Shown in pieces: positions 1 to 8,237 of a DNA stretch of 64,000 nt (positions are counted from its first letter, which is position 1; each line of letters begins with the position of its first letter). The stretch spans positions 62,001 through 126,000 of the forward strand of contig NZ_JRKI01000028.1 of NCBI RefSeq assembly GCF_000935125.1, written 5' to 3'. The translations under genes and the position numbers were made by a program. The notes below the pieces were generated by a model. The model saw nothing but the letters and a program-made list of their open reading frames with translations, was not told where the DNA came from and did no database searches. Source of the stretch: Streptomyces natalensis ATCC 27448. GTDB lineage: Bacteria; Actinomycetota; Actinomycetes; Streptomycetales; Streptomycetaceae.

Positions 1-145
1 CGACCTGTTGCGGAAGTTCATCTCCGACCGCGGCAAGATCCGCAGCCGCCGGGTGACCCATGTGACGAAACAGCAGCAGCGGCAGATAGCACGGGCCATC
101 AAGAACGCCCGCGAGATGGCTCTCCTGCCCTACAGCTCCCGGTAA
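1..145 (+). CDS. rpsR: 30S ribosomal protein S18 (C-terminal part, gene enters from the left)
   Basis: The frame open from base 2 to the TAA at 143-145 reads as the C-terminal two-thirds of S18, with the diagnostic stretches DLLRKFISDRGKIRSRR, VTKQQQRQIARAIKNAREMA and LLPYSS. S18 binds S6 in the small-subunit platform. It is followed after three bases by a CobW-like gene. In Streptomyces, second copies of S18 and other zinc-free ribosomal proteins sit next to CobW-type genes under the zinc repressor Zur, so this is probably the alternative copy rather than the housekeeping one. The start and promoter are outside the window, so the Zur link is inferred from the neighbour only. Confidence 0.93.
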   Translation, partial: DLLRKFISDRGKIRSRRVTHVTKQQQRQIARAIKNAREMALLPYSSR

Positions 146-148
146 CCG

Positions 149-1366
149 GTGAGGACCGGTCAACCGCCGGAACGCGGGGTGCTGAGCGTCGTCTCCGGCA
201 ACACCCCTGAGGCGCGCAGCCGCGCTCTGGACGTGCTGCTGCGCGCCGCGCCCGACGCCGTCGTGCTGTCGATCTCCGTACAGGGCGACGGAAACAGGGG
301 CTATCCGTGTGTGCAGCGCATCGTCACCTCTGACGACGATGCGCTGCGCGACGAGCTGTGCCGGGCGGGGACGGGCGATCCCGCCGTGATCGTCCGTCAG
401 GACCTGGAGGCCATCGCCCGTCGTTCGCCGCGTCCACATGTGGTGCTCTCACTCCCGGAAAACCTGGACGCGGCAGCGCTTCTCGCCTCCCTCTGGCAGC
501 CCCCGCCGGGCCGTACGCCGACGGCGCACCACTACGACCTGGCGGCGACAACCATGGGTGTGGATCCCGGCCGCTTCCTGAGCGACCTGCGCTGTGTGCA
601 CCGCTCCGCCCCGTTCTTCGGACCGGGCCGCCATACCGCACCGGTCACGCTCGCCGAGGCAGCCGCCCGCCAAGTGGAGGCAGCCGGAACGCTGGTCCTG
701 CGACCTGGGCAGGACCCCGCCGACGGCCGCCGGCAAGGGGTCCGGGCTCTGCTCGGCCACCTCAATCCGTCGGCAACGGTGCTCGCCGGTGACTCGGACG
801 ACGCAGACGCCCTCAAGGCTCTGGTGAACCCCGACCCACGGTGGGCCGAAGCCAACCCGGCCGAGCGTCTCGACCCCGTCCTCGCACCCGTGCGCCGACG
901 TGGTGTCGACCAAGGAATGATGTCCGTACTGTGGCGCTCCCGCAGGCCCGTGCACCCCGAGCGGCTCGCGGACAGCCTGCCGAAGCTCATGTCCGGAGTC
1001 GTCCGCAGCCGGGGTCACCTGTGGCTGGGCACCCGCCCCCGGTCGGTCGTCAGCTGGCGCTCGGCCGGCGGCCACCTGGAACTGCGCGAGGCCGGCGACT
1101 GGTTGCAGGACGGCGACGCCTCCGCATGGCGCGCTGCCTCGCCGCAGCGCCGGACCCTGGCCTCCTGGTTCTGGGACGAGTACTACGGCGAACGGCGCAA
1201 CGAGATCGTCTTCACCGGCACCGGGCTGGATCAGGACGGCCTCCGCCGCATCCTCGACGCCACGCTCCTCGACGACCGGGAGCTGTCGCACGGCGTCGAA
1301 GCATGGGCCGGTCTTCCCGACCCGCTGCTCGGCGCTCCTGCACCGGGTGTCCCGACCGACAACTGA
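149..1366 (+). CDS. CobW/YciC-like protein with degenerate GTPase domain
   Basis: This 405-residue protein starts at a GTG three bases after rpsR, so the two are cotranscribed. The C-terminal part (about residues 340-390) has the CobW C-terminal pattern, with WFWDEYYGERRNEIVF followed by GLDQDGLRRILDATLL. The N-terminus keeps the family opening (VLSVVSGN) but lacks a Walker A GxxGxGKT motif, and I see no CxCC metal site. It therefore looks like the shortened Streptomyces CobW paralogues found with Zur-controlled ribosomal proteins, not a fully active GTPase. A role in zinc allocation during zinc limitation is inferred from family and neighbour. Confidence 0.8.
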   Translation: MRTGQPPERGVLSVVSGNTPEARSRALDVLLRAAPDAVVLSISVQGDGNRGYPCVQRIVTSDDDALRDELCRAGTGDPAVIVRQDLEAIARRSPRPHVVLSLPENLDAAALLASLWQPPPGRTPTAHHYDLAATTMGVDPGRFLSDLRCVHRSAPFFGPGRHTAPVTLAEAAARQVEAAGTLVLRPGQDPADGRRQGVRALLGHLNPSATVLAGDSDDADALKALVNPDPRWAEANPAERLDPVLAPVRRRGVDQGMMSVLWRSRRPVHPERLADSLPKLMSGVVRSRGHLWLGTRPRSVVSWRSAGGHLELREAGDWLQDGDASAWRAASPQRRTLASWFWDEYYGERRNEIVFTGTGLDQDGLRRILDATLLDDRELSHGVEAWAGLPDPLLGAPAPGVPTDN

Positions 1367-1731
1367 GGTCCTCGTGGGGGCGGTCGGCCAGCTGCGGCCA
1401 TACGCACTGTCCGGGCGGCAAGTTGAACCGACCACACATGGGCGTGGCACCCTCCAGCGTCCGCGAGCAGTACGCCGTATGTTGCGCTGGGCGATTGGTC
1501 CGCCGCCCACCACAAGGATCCGGCTTGCCGAGCAGGACGACAGAGCTGTCCTCTTCCGCTCGGCTGCCGCATTGCGGTTCATGGGCCGCAGCCCGGGTTG
1601 TCGATGATCTCGCTCGCCGGCTCGGCGGTGCACGGCATGTTGGCCAGGGGCCGCGCAGCGCGCCGGCCGGCGGCTGACGGGACGCCGGCACGCGCCCGTC
1701 AACCGCCGTCACTCCGGGTGGGTGGATACGG
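1367..1731. other. Intergenic region, no gene recognised
   Basis: These 365 bases separate the CobW-like gene from the converging VTC gene. All frames are open because of GC bias, but none resembles a protein I recognise. I see no clear terminator hairpin with a T run. Confidence 0.5.
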
Positions 1732-2553
1732 TCACCCTGCTCCGGCCCTGAAGGTCCGGCGTGCCGCGCGGCGCCAGCGGTTGGCGGGGAGGGACGGGTG
1801 CAGGGCGGCGAGTGCGCCGCAGTACTTGGTGAAGACGGCGGGTTGCAGACCGTGGGCGTGCAGGACCCGGTCCGCGTCCGTCAGGTGCCCGGTCGATTTC
1901 GTCTCGACGAGTACGAGGTCGGTGTCGCAGTGCACGGCCTGTTGCGTCCTCAGGTCGATGCAGACCAGTCCCGCGTCGCAGGTTATGCGCTCGCCGTCGC
2001 CCACGAAGGTCGCACGGAGGTAGTCCGTGCTGAGGGAGGGATGCAGGGTGGTGGGCGCGTTGATTGCGTAGGCCCGGTTCAGGGTTGCCGCGAGGAATGC
2101 CTGGTGGGTGGCGTCGAGCGGGGTGTCGGCTCCGGTGAGGGGCCGGCGGTGCTTGACGGTGTCGCCGCGGCCGCCCTTGAGCTTGATCTCGTACTGCCGC
2201 TCGCCGGTGTCCTCGTAGACGCGTTCGCGGATCTTGAAGCGGAGGCGGCGGCCCTGGCGGTGGTCGTGGAAGGACCGCAGACCGGGGGTGTCGTAGTAGA
2301 CCGAGTGGTAGCGGAAGGCGCGACGGCCGTCGATGGCCAGAGCGCGCAGTGGGCGGCCGTGACGCCGTGGTGCGGTGAGCCGGCCGACCACGCGGGCGAA
2401 CGTTTCTGCCGGTACCAGGTAGCTGCGGTCGAAGCGTGCGAGCAGGGCGGAGCGCTCGTTGACCTCGGCGAGGGAAATCGGGTCGGCGTCGTGGGCCGCC
2501 TCGTTGATGGCCTGTACGGCCGCGGGGGCGAGCACCGCCGCCTGGGCCGTCAT
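1732..2553 (-). CDS. VTC-domain (polyphosphate polymerase-like) protein
   Basis: The start is the ATG at 2553, which overlaps the stop of the upstream DUF4956 gene as ATGA, so the protein is 273 residues. It carries the VTC tunnel-domain signature: RFDRSYLVP near the N-terminus, YHSVYYDTPGL, RLRFKIRERVY, QYEIKLKGGRGDTVKHRR, and VLVETKST near the C-terminus. The charged residues in these strands line the active tunnel of yeast Vtc4, which makes polyphosphate. Bacterial VTC proteins are commonly encoded next to a DUF4956 membrane protein, as here. The substrate in bacteria is not established; a membrane-associated polyphosphate or anionic-polymer function is inference. Confidence 0.85.
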   Translation of the reverse strand: MTAQAAVLAPAAVQAINEAAHDADPISLAEVNERSALLARFDRSYLVPAETFARVVGRLTAPRRHGRPLRALAIDGRRAFRYHSVYYDTPGLRSFHDHRQGRRLRFKIRERVYEDTGERQYEIKLKGGRGDTVKHRRPLTGADTPLDATHQAFLAATLNRAYAINAPTTLHPSLSTDYLRATFVGDGERITCDAGLVCIDLRTQQAVHCDTDLVLVETKSTGHLTDADRVLHAHGLQPAVFTKYCGALAALHPSLPANRWRRAARRTFRAGAG

Positions 2554-3182
2554 GCCGCGTCCAGGACGGGCGTGGTCGGACGCACCAGCTCGGCCCCGGC
2601 CGTCTGCTGACCGGCGGCTCTCGACGCGGCCTCGCGGTAACGGACGTCGACGACCATCAGATCGCGCACGAAGTCCACCTCCATGACCGTCCATTGCAGT
2701 GGTTCGCCCAGGCGCCGCGCGAGGTCGGCCCGGAGCGGGGCGGGGTCGCTGTGGACGGTGTCGAGGGTGACGACCGTGCGACGGGCTCGGGCGAACAGCA
2801 GCGGGTGATCGGCCGAGTAGACGACCAGCAGGAGCACGGCACTCAACGCGGCGGCGAGGCCGAACGCCAGGTGCGGCAGCCCGCAGATGAGGCCGAGGAC
2901 GAGCGTGGTGAAGTAGTAGGCGACTTCCTCGTGTTGGACGGAGTCGGAGCGGAGCCTGATGATCGACAGGACTCCGAAGAGGCCGAAGCCGACCGCCATG
3001 CCTCCGCTGCTGCCCACTGCGGCGAGCGCCACCACGACGGTGAACAGGGCGACGTTCAGGGCCAGGTATGCCGGTACGAGGTCGCGGCGTCGGTGTCTCG
3101 GGTAGTAGATCGCGAACGTCAGCAGGCAGATGGCGGCGAGGTCGAGCCCCAGGTGGGCGACGAGGTGACGTAACGAATCCAT
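2550..3182 (-). CDS. DUF4956 membrane protein
   Basis: This 210-residue protein has four or five hydrophobic segments in its first 125 residues (for example LAAICLLTFAIYY, ALFTVVVALAAVG, GLFGVLSIIRLRS, LAAALSAVLLLVVY) and a soluble C-terminal domain. The loop with SIIRLRSDSVQHEEVAYYF is typical of DUF4956. It is translationally coupled to the VTC gene, the usual pairing. Codon 4 is TTA (bases 3171-3173), which in Streptomyces is read only by the bldA tRNA; its position right after the start would make expression strongly bldA-dependent. Function unknown. Confidence 0.85.
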   Translation of the reverse strand: MDSLRHLVAHLGLDLAAICLLTFAIYYPRHRRRDLVPAYLALNVALFTVVVALAAVGSSGGMAVGFGLFGVLSIIRLRSDSVQHEEVAYYFTTLVLGLICGLPHLAFGLAAALSAVLLLVVYSADHPLLFARARRTVVTLDTVHSDPAPLRADLARRLGEPLQWTVMEVDFVRDLMVVDVRYREAASRAAGQQTAGAELVRPTTPVLDAA

Positions 3183-3502
3183 GACTCCACTATCTGTAAG
3201 GAACGAAGGCGATCCAGACCATAGGGAAACACTGAGTGAACAGTCATCACCTGACTGGCAAAAGTGGCGGATCTTGGTGGTTACTGTTGGTAAGTGTCCG
3301 AATATGCATCACGGCCCGCACGTTCAGCGCTCACGCCACACCCGAACAACTGGCCGGCTCGTGAAACGCAAGGGCGCCGCCGTGATGGTCCACCGCCTCC
3401 CGAAACGCCCCGTTTCTGAACGCATCATGCACATTGGAGACATGCAGACAGGCCGCCTGGGGCAGCGCCTCGCACGGATGCAGCAGCTATGGCACTCCAG
3501 CC

Positions 3503-3610
3503 ATGCGTTTCGTCCAGAACATCCAGCGGGACCTCCTCGCCCATGCGGAAGGTTCCCTCGGCGACGACGCCGCCCTCCTCGCCATCCAGCGCATGCGCTC
3601 ATCGTCGTGA
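3503..3610 (+). pseudogene. C-terminal relic of a SpoIIE/PP2C-type phosphatase
   Basis: A 35-codon stretch ending at the TGA at 3608-3610 reads RFVQNIQRDLLAHAEGSLGDD followed by AALLAIQR. This matches the C-terminal end of SpoIIE-family PP2C phosphatases, where a paired-aspartate motif precedes a final hydrophobic strand. No upstream frame continues the domain, so the rest has been lost. The rest of 3183-3876 holds no gene I can support; the longer open frames there do not look like proteins. A strong terminator follows at once, consistent with this being the true 3' end of a former gene. Confidence 0.6.
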
Positions 3611-3618
3611 AGGGCAGG

Positions 3619-3653
3619 CCGGCCTGCGGCCCCCCGTGTTGGCCGCAGGCCGG
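3619..3653 (+). terminator. Strong inverted repeat behind the phosphatase relic
   Basis: A perfect 13-base stem (CCGGCCTGCGGCC at 3619-3631 pairing with 3641-3653) encloses a nine-base loop. There is no T run, as is usual for Streptomyces terminators. Confidence 0.75.
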
Positions 3654-3876
3654 TTCGACGGTGACCCATCGCGTGCACGGCGCTGAACGTCTCGACATCT
3701 CGGCTAACTCGAAATTCCAGCCTTGACCCGATGGCTACCGAGGCCGTGGACGGCCGATGAAGGGCAAGCGACAAGTTGTGCACAGCTTTGCCCGCCGTGA
3801 CCACCGCCCCGCCCGGCCCCGAGATCCCTTCGCCGCAGCCCTCTTCGCTTGGGCCGGGAGCGGGCAGGCTGACGAT

Positions 3877-4329
3877 ATGAACCTGGCCGAACACGCGAAC
3901 GCACGTCTCGCAGACTGGCCGGCGCTCTCGCGGGGTCGTGCGTGTTGCGGGGCACGACACTGCTTGTGCGCCGGCGCCCAGGAGATCGTCCACTTCCATG
4001 GCGGCAACGAGGTCGACGTACACCTGACCCACGGCATGATCGAACGGCTGCGTCCGGCACTGCGGAAGTCGAGCGCCATCAAGCTGCCCACAGCATCCGG
4101 CTGGATCACGGTCCGGCTCGAAGCGGGCTCCGACATCGACCTGCTCGCCACACTCGTCAGCGCCGCACTGCTCGCGACCGGCAGCCGATCGGACCTGGCC
4201 GAAACAGTCCGAACGGACCCCTGCACCCTGGGATCCCCACAATCGCCCCGCCGCCGTCCAGGCTGGCGGGCACGACGGCCCATGAGGTGGTGCCGAACGG
4301 GCAAGGCCCCGGAGGGCGTTACGGAGTAG
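3877..4329 (+). CDS. Luciferase-domain / DUF5519-type small protein
   Basis: The likely start is the ATG at 3877, inside a longer open frame. The first 95 or so residues match the Streptomyces family annotated as 'luciferase domain-containing' (DUF5519): MNLAEHANARLADWPAL, a Cys-rich GRACCG segment, EIVHFHGGNEVDVHLT, SSAIKLPTASGWITVRLEAGSDIDLLATLVSAAL. The family is small and uncharacterised; despite the name it has no shown luciferase activity. The tail after about residue 105 (Arg/Pro-rich) is not conserved in my recollection of the family and may be an extension caused by loss of the original stop. Confidence 0.7.
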   Translation: MNLAEHANARLADWPALSRGRACCGARHCLCAGAQEIVHFHGGNEVDVHLTHGMIERLRPALRKSSAIKLPTASGWITVRLEAGSDIDLLATLVSAALLATGSRSDLAETVRTDPCTLGSPQSPRRRPGWRARRPMRWCRTGKAPEGVTE

Positions 4330-4638
4330 AAGGGGCCGTCGACCGTCGGCGGCACTGCGGGGCTCACAGACGGCCTTGGCAATCCCGCTCCTGCTCAACC
4401 ATGGTCGACATCCCGGCTCAACCCCAAGCCCACCTCGATCCCTTCCAGCCATATCGGCGCGTTTGCCCGGCACCTGCTCCGCGAACGTCTGCCGACGGCT
4501 TCGGAGACTGCGCAGACGAACCACCGCACCGGCAAGTTCAGCACCACGGGCTTTCCAGCGCGCGACGCCTCGTAGCCGACCCCTGCAGAACGACCAGCTC
4601 CGCAGGCACGCCCGCCACGTGTCCGAGCAAGGCGTGGG
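4330..4638. other. Intergenic region, no gene recognised
   Basis: I see no protein-like frame, repeat or hairpin here between the DUF5519 gene and the converging conserved gene at 4639. Confidence 0.4.
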
Positions 4639-5022
4639 TCAGGTGAGGGGGCGAGTGTCCCAAGCGTGGTGGAGGGCCGACTGCACGCCCTTCCCGAGGA
4701 CGAGATGCGTCGTCCCGCCCGGCAGGGTGGGCAGCTCGGCCCAGTGCGTCACGGTTTCGGCGCTGGTGAGGCCGTAGGGCAAGCGGACAACCCCGTCGGA
4801 GTCGACGAAGCAGTCCCTGTGCTCCGCCCCGTCCTCACTCCAGTGCAGAGTCGTGAAGTACATCGGCCTCACCAGCCAGAATTCCTCACCCGACGCCACG
4901 TCGGCCTCAGTGGCGCCGTCAGCCGGATACCGGCCCGTGATCGCTGCTGCCACCGGCGTACCACTGCGAGGCAGTCTCTCGCGTGCGTCGACCCACGTCA
5001 CCACGGTGTTCAGATCGGTCAT
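4639..5022 (-). CDS. Conserved Streptomyces protein (AQJ64_40280-like family)
   Basis: The ATG at 5022 has a GAGG six bases upstream and is preferred over the in-frame GTG at 5028. The 127-residue product is acidic and contains VTWVDARERLPRSGTPVAAA near its start, then EFWLVRPMYFTTLHW and DCFVDSDGVVRLPYG. I recall this pattern from a widespread uncharacterised Streptomyces family. No catalytic motif or membrane segment is apparent. It stands alone, converging on the DUF5519 gene. Confidence 0.7.
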   Translation of the reverse strand: MTDLNTVVTWVDARERLPRSGTPVAAAITGRYPADGATEADVASGEEFWLVRPMYFTTLHWSEDGAEHRDCFVDSDGVVRLPYGLTSAETVTHWAELPTLPGGTTHLVLGKGVQSALHHAWDTRPLT

Positions 5023-5203
5023 CTCCACCCTCGCTCAGGCACTCGGCAAGTCGTCTTCCACCGCTGTGCCGGTGGCCGGCATCAGCACGGCCCCGACCCC
5101 GGCATCTAGCAAGACCGCCCGGCGCTCACCAAGGTTGCTCGAACCGGACACGTCTGCCGCCGGCTGCGACGGGCATCGATCCACCACGATGGCTGGCGGG
5201 TCC

Positions 5204-5400
5204 GCGGAGGCACAGGATCAGGACCGCCATGACAACTCCGGCGTGCTGCCGGACAGCGAGCTTGTCGAACCGTGTGAGGATCGCAAGGACCTGCTTCAAA
5301 CAGGCGAAACATCGTCCCACCACATCGTGGTCGCGGCAGATGGCCTCGCCGAAGGTAGGTCGTCCACCGCCGCGGGTGCCACGCCACCGACGATTGGCGA
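5204..5400 (-). pseudogene. C-terminal remnant of an IS5-type transposase
   Basis: The minus strand reads GTRGGGRPTFGEAICRDHD, then VVGRCFACLKQ, then LTRFDKLAVRQHAGVV, then a hydrophobic end. This is the DDE-transposase C-terminus of IS5-like elements (consensus GSRGGRPP...YKxRNxVERCxxRLKQ...TRxDKxA). The catalytic Glu expected in the VER motif reads as VGR here, and no upstream transposase domain remains, so it is inactive. It overlaps the region just upstream of the hypothetical gene at 5456. Confidence 0.7.
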
Positions 5401-5455
5401 CTTGCCGCGCTGTGCAGGGTGAGCACCGTCTGCTCGGTCGTACAGGATGGTCTGC

Positions 5456-5944
5456 ATGAGTGGTCTCTTCGATCTCCCCGAGCCCCGTCGGGTTTCGCTT
5501 GGCGAGTACCCGCTGTGGGACGAGGCTCTTGCCCTTGTCAACCGGGACCTTGCGGTGACCTTGCCCGACCAAGGACTTCTGCAATTGCTGGGACTTCCCT
5601 CGTACGACGAGGACGTGGCCGAGTACGTCTACGTAGCCCTGGCCAACGGCGAATGGCACGGCAACGTCGTGGATCCCCACTCGGCAGACAACCCTCTCCT
5701 CGCCCTGACGGCCATCACCGACGCCGCACAGGAGACCGTCACCGAGTGTCTTTGGCAGACATGGCCTGTGTGCGACGAGCACGACCTCGGCATGCATCCG
5801 CGTGAGGCGGCCGGGCAGCTCTCCTGGTGGTGTGCGGGCGGGAACATCCCGAGCGAACCGGGCCACATACGGGCGGCCGTGGGCGGCCTCGCCAGCCTCG
5901 TCCACCCGGCCCGGCCCCACCGCAAACGCCGACGTGAAGGCTGA
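5456..5944 (+). CDS. Hypothetical protein of Streptomyces type
   Basis: The ATG at 5456 has AGGA eight bases upstream and is preferred to the in-frame ATG at 5447. The 162-residue product is acidic with a basic tail (HRKRRREG). It contains paired segments LPSYDEDVAEYVYVALANGEWHGNVVD and CDEHDLGMHPREAAGQLSWWCAGG. The His, Cys and Trp clustering in the second segment suggests a small metal-binding or regulatory fold, but I do not recognise a characterised family. No operon partners. Confidence 0.6.
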   Translation: MSGLFDLPEPRRVSLGEYPLWDEALALVNRDLAVTLPDQGLLQLLGLPSYDEDVAEYVYVALANGEWHGNVVDPHSADNPLLALTAITDAAQETVTECLWQTWPVCDEHDLGMHPREAAGQLSWWCAGGNIPSEPGHIRAAVGGLASLVHPARPHRKRRREG

Positions 5945-6134
5945 TTACCCGCTTCACCACAGTCGAAGCGGACTGCCGTGACATGAAAAGGGCCGCGCCC
6001 GACGGAAACCGGCCTTCATGCACACCACCCTCACCAGAACCGGTCAACGCCTGCAATGCCCGACCGTGACTATCCGGTCATCCGGTCGGCGATGTCTGGG
6101 GCTCCGCCGGGCGCTGTCGCCCGGCGGAGGCGGT

Positions 6135-6263
6135 GTGGAGCAGTGGCCCAACCGGTTCGCCGTCATGGCCTGGACCGGGCGGCTGGGCTTCTTCCTCATC
6201 TCGCTGGACGCGTTGATCGTCACCGTCGCGCTGCGCGACATCGGCCGATTTGGCGATCACTGA
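6135..6263 (+). pseudogene. N-terminal fragment of an MFS transporter
   Basis: The frame reads WPNRFAVMAWTGRLGFFLIS, then LDALIVTVALRDIGR, then stops. This is the first transmembrane helix of DHA2-type (EmrB/QacA-like) drug transporters, including the 'SLDxxIVxVAL' signature, but only about 40 residues remain. The following 290 bases to the EF-hand gene contain no continuation I can support. Confidence 0.6.
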
Positions 6264-6554
6264 GCTATGAGGATTCCGGTGCAGCGGCGGGCGGCCTGGT
6301 GGTGGTCGCCGGTCTGTCGGCCCGCGGGCCAGGCCGTGCCGCTGCTTCAGGACTTGTCCCAGCGCCACGGCTGCCGCGACCGTGCCGACCCTCCTGCCTC
6401 GACTCTTTCCCGCGCCCCCGAACGTTCCCCGCCGCAAGCAATTCGACCCTGTTCATATGATTATGCTTTTACTAAAATACGTCGGAGCCCTGGTTTTCTT
6501 GAATATCGAGCCGGGAAATCTCATTCCCGAGAGGCCCTTGGAGGGCCAAAGGGT

Positions 6555-7178
6555 ATGAAGGGGTGGATTTCCTTTATGGCAGATCTGGGGAACGCAGGCG
6601 ATCTCCTGGAACGTAAGATCGACGTGTGTTTCGGACACGTGGACGCCGACGGTGACGGATTCTTCGAAGAGGCGGATGTTATGGCCATGGCGGCCAGAAT
6701 CATCGCCTTTCAGAAAATCCCCTTCGACTCACCAGCGGCTATGGGACTCTTCGCGAGCTACCAGGAATTCATGCAAAACATCCTGGAGTATCTCGACGTC
6801 GACGACGACGGGAAGATCAGCCCTGACGAGTGGCGTAAGGGGATCATCAGCACCTTCGGCGAGAAACCGGAAAAGTTCGACACCCTGTTCCGGCCGCTCG
6901 CGGAGTCCATCTGGCGCGTCTGCGACCGGGACGGCGACGGCACCGTCGACGCCCAGGAGTTCCTCTGCTTCCAGAAGGCCGTTGGCAGCTCCGAGAAGAA
7001 CCGGCGGCTCGCCTTCGAAAAGCTCGACGTGAACGGCGACGGATCACTGTCCGTGGACGAGATCCTGAGCGCCTACCGGGAGTACTACACCAGCCGTGAC
7101 CCGGCCGCGCGCGGCAACTGGCTGTACGGGGATGTCTGGGAGACGCAGGCCCCGGGGGTCATGAAGGCAGGTCTGTGA
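6555..7178 (+). CDS. Four-EF-hand calcium-binding protein (calerythrin-like)
   Basis: The ATG at 6555 has GGAGG ten bases upstream and is chosen over the long frame that opens at 6267; a second ATG at 6576 has no ribosome site. The 207-residue protein has four 12-residue EF loops: DADGDGFFEEAD (about residues 25-36), DVDDDGKISPDE, DRDGDGTVDAQE and DVNGDGSLSVDE. Loops 2-4 end in the canonical Glu; loop 1 ends in Asp, so it may bind Ca2+ weakly or prefer Mg2+. No signal peptide, so it should act in the cytosol as a buffer or sensor. Its stop overlaps the start of the next gene (GTGA), so it heads a four-gene operon and may make that pathway calcium-responsive. The AT content upstream (6450-6550) is higher than the surroundings, consistent with a promoter. 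Confidence 0.88.
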   Translation: MKGWISFMADLGNAGDLLERKIDVCFGHVDADGDGFFEEADVMAMAARIIAFQKIPFDSPAAMGLFASYQEFMQNILEYLDVDDDGKISPDEWRKGIISTFGEKPEKFDTLFRPLAESIWRVCDRDGDGTVDAQEFLCFQKAVGSSEKNRRLAFEKLDVNGDGSLSVDEILSAYREYYTSRDPAARGNWLYGDVWETQAPGVMKAGL

Positions 7179-7837
7179 GTCCTCGGACAGCCGAGGAACG
7201 CACCAGGGCTCGAGCGTCCGACACCAGCGAGACGGCGCAGTGCAGCACTGTCGTCATCAGCCATCGGACGCTCGAGCCTTTCCTCGGCGTGGCCTTCGAC
7301 GCCTACAAGGGGTGCTCACCAAGAAAGCCCCCCTCGTCCTTCGCCCTCCTCTTAGGCACCCTCCGCAACGGCCGGGCCCTGATCCAGGCGACGGAATTCG
7401 CAGATAACGTCCGATCCGCGGACACGGCCGCCGCGGAAGAGTTCCGGACGACCATCATCCCCCGCTTCGGTACGGCCTACGCCAACATGCACCGCGGATT
7501 CTGGTGCGACTCCCGTGACCTGCTCCGGGTTCACAAGCGCGCGGCCGGCCTGGGGTTGGACATCCTCGGTTCCATCCACCTGCACCCCGACTGGCATCGG
7601 ATGGGACCACCACACGAGCGGGGCTTGCAGATCAGCGAGGCTCCGACGCCCATGGACGCGTACATGTTCGGGAACACCGGCTGGCCGGTCAACATGATCT
7701 GCTACGTGGAGCGCCAGGACGAGTGGTTGTCCTACGCGCTGGGCGCCTGGAGCCCGCCCCCCGGGCCCCAGGAAACGGCATGTGCGCCGCTGCGCCTCCA
7801 GTTCCACGACCCCGGTGAAAGGCGCGGAAAAAAGTGA
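7175..7837 (+). CDS. JAB/MPN-like (Mov34-type) domain protein
   Basis: The GTG at 7175 overlaps the EF-hand stop. The 220-residue product has the strand order of a JAB/MPN domain: SFALLLGTLRNGRALIQATE (about 50-75), GFWCDSRDLLRVHKRAAG, then LGSIHLHPDWHR (about 142-153). The His-x-His of the JAMM metal site is present, and PTPMD could supply the Thr-x-x-Asp, but the loop between them is about 18 residues longer than usual. The catalytic Glu expected just before the first GxLLG-like strand appears to be Ser. It may be a non-peptidase or zinc-dependent enzyme of altered specificity. Codon 60 is TTA (7352-7354), predicting bldA dependence. The assignment is from strand pattern and HxH only. Confidence 0.5.
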   Translation: MSPRTAEERTRARASDTSETAQCSTVVISHRTLEPFLGVAFDAYKGCSPRKPPSSFALLLGTLRNGRALIQATEFADNVRSADTAAAEEFRTTIIPRFGTAYANMHRGFWCDSRDLLRVHKRAAGLGLDILGSIHLHPDWHRMGPPHERGLQISEAPTPMDAYMFGNTGWPVNMICYVERQDEWLSYALGAWSPPPGPQETACAPLRLQFHDPGERRGKK

Positions 7838-8214
7838 ATGCAACCGAAGTGCGTACCGTCTTCGACGCCATGGAGACCGCCTGGGCCCGGTCCGACGCGG
7901 ATTCCTTCGGGCGCATTTTCTCCCATGACGCGGACTTCACCTCCGTCCGCGCTGACCATTACCACGGCAGCGACCAGATCGCGGCGGCGCACCAACACCT
8001 CTTCGGCACGGTTTACGCGGGGACTCAACTCGAGGTCACCGTCCAGCGCGTCACCCGACTCGGGCCGGACCTCGCCCTTGCCCGCGTGGAGAACAGGGTG
8101 CGCATCCCGCACCCCGGCACAGACCTCGTCCTGCATGCGCAGGCGGTGCTGGAGCGCCGACGGGAGAACTTCCTCATCATCGCATTCATGAACATGGCTC
8201 CGTTGAGCCGATAA
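7834..8214 (+). CDS. SgcJ/EcaC-type NTF2-like protein
   Basis: The GTG at 7834 overlaps the previous stop by four bases. The 126-residue product has the SgcJ/EcaC cone-fold pattern: VRTVFDAMETAWARSDADSFGRIFSHDADF, then ADHYHGSDQIAAAHQHLFGT, then a C-terminal sheet ending FLIIAFMNMAP. Members occur in enediyne, polyketide and angucycline clusters; they bind small hydrophobic ligands and some act as cyclases, isomerases or auxiliary oxidoreductases. Here the role is undefined, but together with the VOC protein it suggests the operon handles a small molecule. Confidence 0.82.
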   Translation: MNATEVRTVFDAMETAWARSDADSFGRIFSHDADFTSVRADHYHGSDQIAAAHQHLFGTVYAGTQLEVTVQRVTRLGPDLALARVENRVRIPHPGTDLVLHAQAVLERRRENFLIIAFMNMAPLSR

Positions 8215-8237
8215 ATGCGGCTCCCTGAAAGGACACC

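Noticed and set aside
1212..1712. A minus-strand frame containing MCGRF, the start signature of SOS-associated HMCES/YedK peptidases
   Set aside because: Only those five residues match; the following sequence lacks the conserved NxxP and active-site segments, so it is chance.
3181..3726. A 181-codon plus-strand frame beginning next to the DUF4956 start
   Set aside because: Composition is not protein-like and it runs across the phosphatase relic and the terminator hairpin.
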